From: CAZPAH01 sp964584495
GTDB lineage: Bacteria > Krumholzibacteriota > Krumholzibacteriia > Krumholzibacteriales > Krumholzibacteriaceae
Assembly (NCBI GenBank): GCA_964584495.1
Contig: CAZPAH010000153.1
Location: 1-6,053, forward strand
Direction: 5' to 3'
Length of the DNA stretch: 6,053 bases
Part shown: positions 1 to 6,052 of the stretch, one piece after another
Numbering within the stretch: the first letter of the stretch is position 1
Layout: each line of letters starts with the position of its first letter
Translations under genes and position numbers: made by a program
Notes under the pieces: model-generated
Told to the model about the DNA's origin: nothing
The model's input: only the letters and a program-made list of their open reading frames with translations
Databases searched by the model: none

Positions 1-2
1 GC

Positions 3-1124
3 GCCGCCTGCATCACCACGCCGAAGGTCTCCGAGACGGCGAGGCATCCCAACATAACGATCGAGACGAACAGCGAGATCTCGGAGCTCGAGAGGCTTCC
101 CGGCGGCGACTTCAAGGGGGTTCTCGCAAGGCACCCCCGGTACGTCATCGCGAGCAAATGCACCGGCTGCCAGGACTGCGAGGACGCCTGCCCCGTCATA
201 GTCGATGACCAGTACCAATACGGCTTCGTCGGCAGGAAGGCGGCCTACGTGCCGTTCAGTATTGCCAACCCGAGGATCGCGACGATCGATATCGATAACT
301 GCATCCTCTGCGGCGCCTGCGAGAGGGTATGCCCGGCCGACGCGATAGATTTCACGCAGAAGGAGGAAAGGGTCGAAATCGCCGCGGGATCGGTGATCGT
401 CGCCACTGGGTTCACGCTGTTCGACCCATCCGTCATAGAGCAGTTCGGCCTCGGCAGGTACAAGAATGTCGTCACCTCGATGCAGATGGAGAGGCAGCTC
501 GTTCCGACCCGGCCGTTCAACAATGTCCTTAGGCCTAAGGACGGGAAGGTGCCGGACAATATCGCGTACGTTCTCTGCACCGGCTCGAGGGACCGGACTC
601 TGGGAAACCCGATCTGCTCGCAGATCTGCTGCATGTACTCGATAAAGCAGGGGCAGCTCCTTCTCGGCGCGCTCCCGATGGCCGACATCACGATCTATTA
701 CATAAACATCAGGGCGTTCGGCAAGGGGTTCGAGGAGTTCTACCAGCAGAGCAAGGGGATGGGGGTCGAGTTCGTCAAAGGGAAGGTCGGAAAGATAGAG
801 GAGAACGATAAAGGGAACCTGATCGTGCGGTACGAGGATATGCAGGAATGCAAGGTGAAGGAAGCGGAGCACGATCTTGTCGTACTCTCGGTCGGCGTGC
901 TGTCGAACCCGGAAGCGGGACGTCTCTTCAAGAACGACGCCCTGAAGCTCGACGAGTTCGGCTACGTGAAGCAGACCGACGAGCTGAGCAACCCGGCGGC
1001 GACGAGCATCGAAGGGGTCTTCGTGGCCGGCACGGCCTCGGGACCTATGGATATACCCGATTCGATAGCCTCCGCCGGCGCGGCGGCCTCCGAAACTCTC
1101 TGTTACCTGAAGAGGATGTCATGA
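3..1124 (+). CDS. hdrA: HdrA/QmoA-like iron-sulfur flavoprotein, C-terminal part (5' end cut by window)
   Basis: This is the FAD/[4Fe-4S] electron-transfer subunit of a heterodisulfide reductase/Qmo-type complex, expected to be cytoplasmic. The frame is open from position 3 without an initiator; the GTG at 249 is internal, because the upstream residues belong to the same family. Numbering from position 3, the segment TPKVSETARHPNI is the usual HdrA stretch before the ferredoxin domain. Two ferredoxin motifs follow: C53, C56, C59, C63-P and C100, C103, C106, C110-P. The reductase core has GSVIVATGF, then C192-TGSR with C205, C209 and C210. That C-x12-C-x3-CC pattern is the one that ligates the cluster inserted in the flavin domain of HdrA. 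A GVFVAGTASGPMDIPDS flavin-binding end closes the protein. There is no C-terminal ferredoxin domain, which fits QmoA better than full HdrA. The stop overlaps the next start as ATGA. Family assignment is secure; hdrA versus qmoA is not. Confidence 0.93.
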   Translation, partial: AACITTPKVSETARHPNITIETNSEISELERLPGGDFKGVLARHPRYVIASKCTGCQDCEDACPVIVDDQYQYGFVGRKAAYVPFSIANPRIATIDIDNCILCGACERVCPADAIDFTQKEERVEIAAGSVIVATGFTLFDPSVIEQFGLGRYKNVVTSMQMERQLVPTRPFNNVLRPKDGKVPDNIAYVLCTGSRDRTLGNPICSQICCMYSIKQGQLLLGALPMADITIYYINIRAFGKGFEEFYQQSKGMGVEFVKGKVGKIEENDKGNLIVRYEDMQECKVKEAEHDLVVLSVGVLSNPEAGRLFKNDALKLDEFGYVKQTDELSNPAATSIEGVFVAGTASGPMDIPDSIASAGAAASETLCYLKRMS

Positions 1125-3076
1125 GGAGCAGGATAGGCGTATATATCTGCCAGTGCGGCTCGAACATCTCCGACTATGTCGATGTCGAGAGGGTCAGGGA
1201 CGCGATCAAGGGCGAGGACGGGGTGTCGCTGGCGAAGATAACGATGTTCGCCTGCGCCGATTCGACGCAGCAGGAGATAGTGCAGGATATCAAGAACGAG
1301 AAGCTCGACGGCCTCGTCATCGCTTCCTGCTCGCCGAAGCTCCACCTCCATACGTTCAGAAACGTCGCCGAGAGGGGCGGCTTGAATAAATATAACTACG
1401 TACAGGCGAATATCAGGGAGCAGGGCTCGTGGGCCCACTCCGACACCCCGAAGGAGGCGACAGAGAAGGCGATACGGACTGTTAGGGCCGCGATCGCCAG
1501 GGCGAAGCTGTCCGAAGCTCTCACATCGCCCGTGATCTCCTCGGAGAAGACGGTGCTGGTCGTGGGGGCCGGCGTTGCGGGCATGAGATCCGCCATCGAC
1601 CTCGCCGATACGGGCTCGAAGGTTTTCCTGATCGAGGCGGATCATTTCGCCGGGGGAAGGACCGCCCAGTGGGGAGAGATCTTCCCGACGGGGGAGACGG
1701 GCGCCGAGGTGATCGAGGCCCTCTACCGGGAAGTCGAGAAAAGGGAAAATATCGTTTTTCATACAGGGTGCCAGGTGACTACGAAGTCTGGCAGCGTCGG
1801 CAATTTCGAGATCGGCCTGAGGATAGCACCGCGGGGGCTGAAAGAAGGCGCCGGGGTCGGAGACCCCGAAGATTTCGAGCGCAGGCTCGAGAAGGCGATC
1901 GAGGCCTGCCCCGTGACGGTCGTCGACAGCTTCGACTTCGGCCTTTCGTCGAGGAAGGCTATTTACAGGAACAAGGGAGGATTGCCGGGCGATCCGGCGA
2001 TCGACTTCGAGTCGTGCACACGCTGCGGCGAGTGCGTGAAGATCTGCCCCGAGATAGACCTCGAGAAGAAAGAGGAATCGAGGGATATCAAGGTCGGGGC
2101 GATCATACTCGCCACCGGATTCGACCCCTACGAGCCGAAAGCGGGGGAGTTCGGATACGGCGAGATAGACAACGTGATTACGCTGCAGCAGTTCAGAAGG
2201 CTCATAGAGGCGTCCGGAGACAGGTTGACCTTCAAGGGTAATACGATCGGCTCGATCGCGTATATATTCTGCGTCGGAAGCCGCCAGATCGGGGCGCTCG
2301 AGGGCGAGAACAAGTACTGCGCCAGGTACTGCTGCAGCTCGGCGATCCACGCGGCGATCCTGGCGAAGAAGAGGTTCGAAGGCATACAGAATTATCACTT
2401 CACCAGGGGGGTCAGGACGTACGGGAAGCAGGAGATAGTATACGAGGAGTCCTCGAAGCTCGGAGATATCTACCTGCAGTCGTTCGAGGACGACCCGCCG
2501 GTCGTCGCGGCGAACGGAGGCGTGACCACGGTGAAGGTGAACGATGTCCTGACAGAGGACAGGGAGCTCGAGGTGGAGGCAGATCTAGTGGTCCTCGTGA
2601 CGGGGATGGTTCCCCGCGCGGGCGCCACGATAGGCGATATACTCAAGGTCCCGACCGGCAGGGACAGGTTCTTCAACGAGGTTCACCCGAAGCTCAAGCC
2701 GGTCGAGACGGTGATGGACGGGATCTTCCTGGCCGGCACCTCCCAGGGCCCCAAGAATATCACGGAAACGGTGAAGGGATCGCACTCGGCGGCCATCAAG
2801 GCCCATGCGCTGATAAGAAAAGGGGAGATAGAGCTCGAGCCGACGATGGCGAAGGTCGACCCGACGATCTGCGAGTGGTGCGGAAAGTGCGTCGAGGCCT
2901 GTCCCTTCGATGCGATCGCGAAGACCGAGTACGAGGGGAGACCGGTGGCCGGCGTCAACGAGTCGGTCTGCAAGGGATGCGGGATGTGCCTGCCCGTATG
3001 CCCGGTCAACGCTATCCAGCTCATAGGTTTCACAGACGGCGAGATCGAGGCGATGATCGACGCTATGGCCGAATGA
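1121..3076 (+). CDS. hdrA: HdrA/QmoB-like iron-sulfur flavoprotein, 651 aa
   Basis: This is a second, complete HdrA paralogue, probably a partner of the upstream subunit in a cytoplasmic FAD/Fe-S module. The N-terminal domain (about 1-140) starts GVYICQCGSNI and contains IASCSPKLH. A Rossmann FAD site, GAGVAG, lies at 149-154 with acidic E172. One central ferredoxin motif is intact (C299, C302, C305, C309-P). An earlier one is degenerate: only C263-P remains. The flavin-domain cluster motif is C384-VGSR with C400, C404 and C405. Two further ferredoxin motifs near the C-terminus are C584, C587, C590, C594-P and C617, C620, C623, C627-P. The length is near that of methanogen HdrA. No MvhD-like extension follows, unlike what I recall for QmoB. 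The start at 1121 is preferred: AGAGG at 1111-1115 sits 5 nt upstream, the ATGA overlap suggests translational coupling, and the N-terminus begins exactly where HdrA proteins begin, although the frame is open further upstream. Confidence 0.95.
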   Translation: MRSRIGVYICQCGSNISDYVDVERVRDAIKGEDGVSLAKITMFACADSTQQEIVQDIKNEKLDGLVIASCSPKLHLHTFRNVAERGGLNKYNYVQANIREQGSWAHSDTPKEATEKAIRTVRAAIARAKLSEALTSPVISSEKTVLVVGAGVAGMRSAIDLADTGSKVFLIEADHFAGGRTAQWGEIFPTGETGAEVIEALYREVEKRENIVFHTGCQVTTKSGSVGNFEIGLRIAPRGLKEGAGVGDPEDFERRLEKAIEACPVTVVDSFDFGLSSRKAIYRNKGGLPGDPAIDFESCTRCGECVKICPEIDLEKKEESRDIKVGAIILATGFDPYEPKAGEFGYGEIDNVITLQQFRRLIEASGDRLTFKGNTIGSIAYIFCVGSRQIGALEGENKYCARYCCSSAIHAAILAKKRFEGIQNYHFTRGVRTYGKQEIVYEESSKLGDIYLQSFEDDPPVVAANGGVTTVKVNDVLTEDRELEVEADLVVLVTGMVPRAGATIGDILKVPTGRDRFFNEVHPKLKPVETVMDGIFLAGTSQGPKNITETVKGSHSAAIKAHALIRKGEIELEPTMAKVDPTICEWCGKCVEACPFDAIAKTEYEGRPVAGVNESVCKGCGMCLPVCPVNAIQLIGFTDGEIEAMIDAMAE

Positions 3077-3107
3077 TTCGAGGCCGGCAGGCGGTGGAAG
3101 AAGAACG

Positions 3108-3407
3108 ATGAACGAGAAGAGAAAGACGATAGACGAGATGAAAAAGAAACGCGAGGCGCCGGGCGAGGTCAGGGAGAAGGTGAAGGCCTTCGCCGCCGTC
3201 AAGAAGGCGATCCTGAAGGCCCTCGGCGAGGGGCTGATGACGATACCTCAGATCGCCGAGAAGACGGGGCTAGAGCAGGAGGCCGTCACGTACCACCTGA
3301 TGACGATGAGGAAATTCGGCGCCGTAGAGACTGACGAGATAGACGATATGGACGAGTACTACCTTTACAGGGTAAAGGGAAAGACGGATGGCCAGGATAA
3401 ATCCTAA
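3108..3407 (+). CDS. small winged helix-turn-helix protein, probable DNA-binding regulator
   Basis: This 99-residue protein looks like a small winged-helix transcription factor of the ArsR/MarR-like fold class. A very basic N-terminal tail (1-25, many Lys/Arg) leads into helix 1 (about 27-40). Helix 2 follows in TIPQIAEKTG (45-54) and a recognition helix in EQEAVTYHLMTMRKFGA (56-72). An acidic wing contains EIDDMDEYYLYRV. The IAEKTGL...VTYHL...GAV pattern is typical of such domains. It has no cysteines that could act as a redox sensor and no separate ligand domain. The start follows GGAAG at 3096-3100 with a 7-nt gap, 31 bp after the HdrA paralogue. Its last 20 bp overlap the start of the cytochrome b gene, so the two are probably translated together. 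A role in regulating this operon is inferred from position only. It could instead be a protein-binding accessory factor. Confidence 0.85.
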   Translation: MNEKRKTIDEMKKKREAPGEVREKVKAFAAVKKAILKALGEGLMTIPQIAEKTGLEQEAVTYHLMTMRKFGAVETDEIDDMDEYYLYRVKGKTDGQDKS

Positions 3408-4551
3408 ATTCGCCTGCGAGGTGGAGAAGTTCGGCGCGGTCGATTTCACCGCCTGCTACAACTGCGGCAGCTGCACGGCGGTCTGCCCGCTCGCAGAGAA
3501 CGACAACACGTTCCCCAGGCGGCTTCTCAGGTACACCGTCCTCGGGATGGAAAAGGAGATACAGGGATCGCCTGAGCCGTGGCTCTGCTACTACTGCGGC
3601 GATTGCAGCGAGACCTGCCCGCGCCAGGCCAACCCGGGCGAGATCATGATGTCTCTGAGGCGCTACCTCACCTCAAGGTACGACTGGACGGGGCTTTCGA
3701 GGAAGTTCTACACGTCGAAGGTGTGGGGGATAGGCTCGCTGATGGTCGTCTCGGCGATAGTGATCGCTCTTTTCGCCATCTTCCTGCGGCCTACGGCCGA
3801 TCCCTCGACACTTCTCAACGCCGACGGCGGAGTCAAGATCAACAGCTTCGTAAAGGGGATGGCGCCCGAGAGGTTCGTCGGCCTGATCGAGCTGGGCGAC
3901 TGGGTGATGGCGGCGATCATATCGTTCTTCCTGATCTCGAATATATTCAACATGTACCTGAAGATCGTGATAAGGAACGGCAGGGTGAAGGTGCCGCTCA
4001 AGCTCTACGTCACCGAGGCGTGGAACCTCTTCTACCATTTCGGCACGCAGATCAGGTTCTCCAAATGCAAGGACAAGACCTACTGGGTGCTCCACTGGTG
4101 GCTGATGTCGGGGTACACGGTCATGTTCACGATGATCGTGGTATTTTTGCCGTGGTTTCAGACGGAGAAGATCCACCCGTTCTACTACCCACAGAGGTTC
4201 TTCGGCTACTATGCGACCTTCGGGATCCTCCTGGCGATCATCGTCTGGTCGATCGCGAGATTACGGAAGAGCGGGGAGATACATAAGTATTCGCACAAGA
4301 CCGACTGGGTCTTCCTGATCATGCTCTTCATGACGACGCTGACGGGGATACTGGTCCATATCTTCAGGCTCAGCGGAATGATCTATCCCACCTACTACAC
4401 CTACGTGATCCATCTCGCCATCCTGGTGCCGATGCTCGTCATCGAGGTCCCATTCTCGAAATGGTCGCATCTCGCCTACAGGCCGCTGGCGATCTACTTC
4501 ACATCCCTCGTCAATTCGGCCCTTGCGCTGGATAAGGCGAAGGGGAAGTAA
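3388..4551 (+). CDS. qmoC: QmoC-like membrane subunit: HdrC ferredoxin domain fused to HdrE-type cytochrome b
   Basis: This is the membrane subunit, expected to exchange electrons between quinone and the cytoplasmic HdrA-like proteins. The N-terminal HdrC-like domain holds two [4Fe-4S] motifs: C23, C26, C29, C33-P and C67, C70, C73, C77-P. Six hydrophobic helices follow at about 112-133, 171-194, 233-256, 271-291, 306-327 and 337-355. Loops rich in Lys/Arg fall on the cytoplasmic side, placing the Fe-S domain inside the cell. Candidate heme b ligands are H236, H324, H342 and H361, with H217 just before helix 3. The length of 387 residues and the HdrC-HdrE fusion are those of QmoC from sulfate reducers. 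The start overlaps the winged-helix gene by 20 bp, with AAGG at 3375-3378 nine nt upstream. The loop between helices 1 and 2 (about 134-170) is predicted to be periplasmic. No aprAB accompanies it here, so its true partner is unknown. Confidence 0.93.
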   Translation: MARINPKFACEVEKFGAVDFTACYNCGSCTAVCPLAENDNTFPRRLLRYTVLGMEKEIQGSPEPWLCYYCGDCSETCPRQANPGEIMMSLRRYLTSRYDWTGLSRKFYTSKVWGIGSLMVVSAIVIALFAIFLRPTADPSTLLNADGGVKINSFVKGMAPERFVGLIELGDWVMAAIISFFLISNIFNMYLKIVIRNGRVKVPLKLYVTEAWNLFYHFGTQIRFSKCKDKTYWVLHWWLMSGYTVMFTMIVVFLPWFQTEKIHPFYYPQRFFGYYATFGILLAIIVWSIARLRKSGEIHKYSHKTDWVFLIMLFMTTLTGILVHIFRLSGMIYPTYYTYVIHLAILVPMLVIEVPFSKWSHLAYRPLAIYFTSLVNSALALDKAKGK

Positions 4552-4565
4552 GGGCATCCTTCGCC

Positions 4566-4580
4566 GTGTGAATTCCACAC
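4566..4580. terminator. weak dyad in the convergent gap, possible bidirectional terminator
   Basis: GTGTG-AATTC-CACAC forms a 5-bp stem with a 5-nt loop, 14 bp after the cytochrome b stop and 9 bp beyond the lipoprotein stop. There is no T-tract on either side, so intrinsic termination is doubtful. The call rests mainly on location between two converging genes. Confidence 0.2.
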
Positions 4581-4589
4581 CCGATCGGA

Positions 4590-5618
4590 TCAACCGCCGC
4601 CGCCGCTGCCTCCACCGATGCTCATGTTGAGCTGGACCAGGAATGATATCGCCTCGTCGAGGAGAGAACCGCCGGCGGCCGGCGGCAGGCCCTTGGAAAC
4701 GGCCTGCTCGGTCTCAACTTCGGAGGAAGCCTCAACCGCCACAGATTCCGCCCAGGCGAGCATGACACCCTGCAGCTCGAAGGCTCCAACCATTCCCCTA
4801 CCGCTTACGTGGTTGAATTCGGCCGCCAGAAGCTCCCGCATGAGCTTTTTCAACGGATCGTTGCAGCCGCCCCTCATGATGGCGAGCGCTTGCTGGAATT
4901 CCCTGCCCGGCTCGAACTGGAACGGGACGGGGAGGAAGAGCTCCTGGATCTCGGCTATGAACCCGGCCATCGTATCGGCGTCGTACTGCGCTTTGGATCT
5001 CCAGTGGCCCCTGTTGCCGCATTGGTGCCGTTTTCTCTCTTCCTTTATCGCTTCGCGAAGCTGCCTGCACCAGAACTTGGGAGATTCGCCGGTGGTTTCC
5101 ACGGTGCCGAGCTCAAGAGCCTGCGTGAGCTCCTCCGTCCTAGGATCGAAGCCGAAATCGTTGTCGTAGGAATTCGGCCCTACGGTAACCTCCAGCGCGG
5201 CCGGAGTCGTAGGGTCGAACGAGGCCGCCAGGGTCTCGTTGAAGTCGTCGGTGGCTTCCGAAGCCTCCTCGACCATGAGCGTATAAGTTCCGGGAGGCAT
5301 AAGGAAAGCGTAATACCCGTTACGATCGCTGACCGCCGTCCAACGGCCGTCCTGGCCGTCGATCAGGGTCACCGTCACGGCGCTGATGCATGTTTCCTCG
5401 GCTGGATTCCTTATTCCGTCGACGTTGGCATCGATGAATATCCTGCCCGATATCTCGTGGCCTTCGCCCTCGAGGATAGATGAGCGGTTTCCCTCGATAC
5501 CGGGAAGATCGTACCCTCCCGTAGAGGTCCCCGTGATCCGGTTACCCTCGCCGCTGCAGCCGGCAATGATAAAGGTGAATATCAGTAGAATTGAGTAGAG
5601 CTGGAACGCGCGTTTCAT
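4590..5618 (-). CDS. lipoprotein with SdrD-B-like domain and unassigned C-terminal domain
   Basis: This is a secreted, lipid-anchored protein of 342 residues with no known enzymatic role. The N-terminus MKRAFQLYS is followed by a hydrophobic stretch and the lipobox IAGC, with C21 as the expected lipidated residue. A low-complexity Gly/Ser/Glu linker runs to about 55. Residues 56-159 look like an SdrD-B/Cna-B-type beta-sandwich: GRIFIDANVDGIRN with a DxNxDG calcium-type loop, then SDRNGYYAFLMPPGTYTL, and an ending NDFGFDP. Residues about 176-305 form a mostly helical region that includes KFWCRQLREAI, C184, C200, C252 and ELLAAEFNHVSGRG. I think related segments occur in surface proteins of FCB-type bacteria, but I cannot name the family. 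The tail is GGGSGGGG. The start is set by AGGAGG five nt upstream and by the signal peptide. It is convergent to the Hdr operon and probably transcribed alone from its own promoter. Confidence 0.9.
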   Translation of the reverse strand: MKRAFQLYSILLIFTFIIAGCSGEGNRITGTSTGGYDLPGIEGNRSSILEGEGHEISGRIFIDANVDGIRNPAEETCISAVTVTLIDGQDGRWTAVSDRNGYYAFLMPPGTYTLMVEEASEATDDFNETLAASFDPTTPAALEVTVGPNSYDNDFGFDPRTEELTQALELGTVETTGESPKFWCRQLREAIKEERKRHQCGNRGHWRSKAQYDADTMAGFIAEIQELFLPVPFQFEPGREFQQALAIMRGGCNDPLKKLMRELLAAEFNHVSGRGMVGAFELQGVMLAWAESVAVEASSEVETEQAVSKGLPPAAGGSLLDEAISFLVQLNMSIGGGSGGGG

Positions 5619-5623
5619 GGATG

Positions 5624-5629
5624 CCTCCT
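5624..5629 (-). promoter_or_regulatory. ribosome binding site of the lipoprotein gene
   Basis: A perfect AGGAGG on the - strand lies 5 nt before the ATG at 5618-5616. It fixes the start of the lipoprotein and suggests efficient initiation. Confidence 0.85.
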
Positions 5630-5672
5630 AGGTAACTGATCTCTGTGGACGCAGTCGAAATGAACCGGGAAA

Positions 5673-5695
5673 CCGGCAATACCACACTCAGCCGG
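5673..5695 (-). other. inverted repeat in the lipoprotein mRNA leader
   Basis: CCGGC at 5673-5677 and GCCGG at 5691-5695 can pair as a 5-bp G+C stem with a 13-nt loop inside the predicted 5' leader. A direct repeat AACCGG (5663-5668 and 5671-5676) sits beside it, so alternative pairings are possible. No known riboswitch class was recognised. The stem is short enough to be chance. Confidence 0.25.
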
Positions 5696-5738
5696 AATAG
5701 CTATAACCCCGCATGTCAGGTGAATTTATAATAGATTG

Positions 5739-5767
5739 ATTATATCAGATCGGCGTGGCGGGGTCAA
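5739..5767 (-). promoter_or_regulatory. sigma-70-type promoter of the lipoprotein gene
   Basis: On the - strand, TTGACC (5767-5762) and TATAAT (5744-5739) are separated by exactly 17 nt, and the -10 is preceded by TGA, giving an extended -10 (TGnTATAAT). That is five of six and six of six matches to the consensus hexamers. Transcription would start near 5732, leaving a leader of about 114 nt before the lipoprotein ATG. The promoter lies about 20 bp past the stop of the upstream TPR gene, so the lipoprotein can be expressed independently of it. An 11-bp dyad, TGAT-TAT-ATCA (5737-5747), covers the -10 and might be a small operator. Confidence 0.75.
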
Positions 5768-5788
5768 GAATAGAACTTATAATAATGG

Positions 5789-6052
5789 TCAGTTATTGCC
5801 GTTGAGGCGGTTCTTCACCTTTTCGAGAAGGCCGTCGAACCTCGGATCGCCCTGAAGGGAGGCGAGGTCGGTGTCCTTGAAGATATATTCGTTAGCGAAA
5901 CCACGATTGACGCATTCATCCAGGTAGCCTATCGCCTCATCGAGCTCTCCCTGGAGGGCGCAGACGCAGGCAAGGTTGTAGTAGCTTTCCAGTATGCGTG
6001 GATGATCCGGACGGAGGTTCTTCTCCCTGATCGACAGGGCCCTCAGGTGGAT
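5789..6052 (-). CDS. tetratricopeptide-repeat protein, C-terminal fragment (5' end beyond window)
   Basis: The frame is open from the right edge to a TGA at 5791-5789, giving 87 residues and no initiator in the window. The visible part begins in a kinesin-light-chain-like TPR, with ALSIREKNLRPDHPRI. A second helix pair follows in YYNLACVCALQGELDEAIGYL, matching the TPR spacing of small residues and aromatics. The end, DTDLASLQGDPRFDGLLEKV, is the cap seen at the C-terminus of many bacterial TPR proteins. TPRs mediate protein-protein contacts. The N-terminal part, which might carry a kinase, cyclase or regulatory domain, is outside the window, so no specific role can be given. It is followed by 170 bp before the lipoprotein gene on the same strand, and no clear terminator is seen after its stop. 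Confidence 0.85.
   Translation of the reverse strand: MHLRALSIREKNLRPDHPRILESYYNLACVCALQGELDEAIGYLDECVNRGFANEYIFKDTDLASLQGDPRFDGLLEKVKNRLNGNN

Noticed and set aside
848..1120. Upstream extension of the second HdrA gene to 848
   Set aside because: The extension lies over the coding end of the first HdrA gene and reads as low-complexity Arg/Gly-rich sequence; the family N-terminus and RBS fit the ATG at 1121.
249..1124. HdrA gene starting at GTG 249
   Set aside because: The same frame is open back to position 3 and already encodes a ferredoxin motif (C53-C63) and the typical HdrA segment before it, so 249 is internal.
1103..2398. 431-codon open frame on the - strand
   Set aside because: It is antisense to the clear HdrA paralogue, Arg/Asp/Leu-rich with no recognisable domain; such shadows are common in G+C-rich genes.
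4672..4687. GCCGGCGGC repeated in tandem
   Set aside because: It is in-frame coding for Pro/Ala/Gly residues near the end of the lipoprotein and has only two copies, so it is not a meaningful repeat array.
4809..5483. 224-codon open frame on the + strand
   Set aside because: It lies antisense to the lipoprotein gene, which has a signal peptide, domain match, RBS and promoter; the shadow frame has none.
5727..5732. TATAAT on the + strand as a rightward promoter (also at 5778-5783)
   Set aside because: No acceptable -35 lies about 17 bp upstream of either, and there is no + strand gene downstream; both arise from the A+T-rich intergenic patch.
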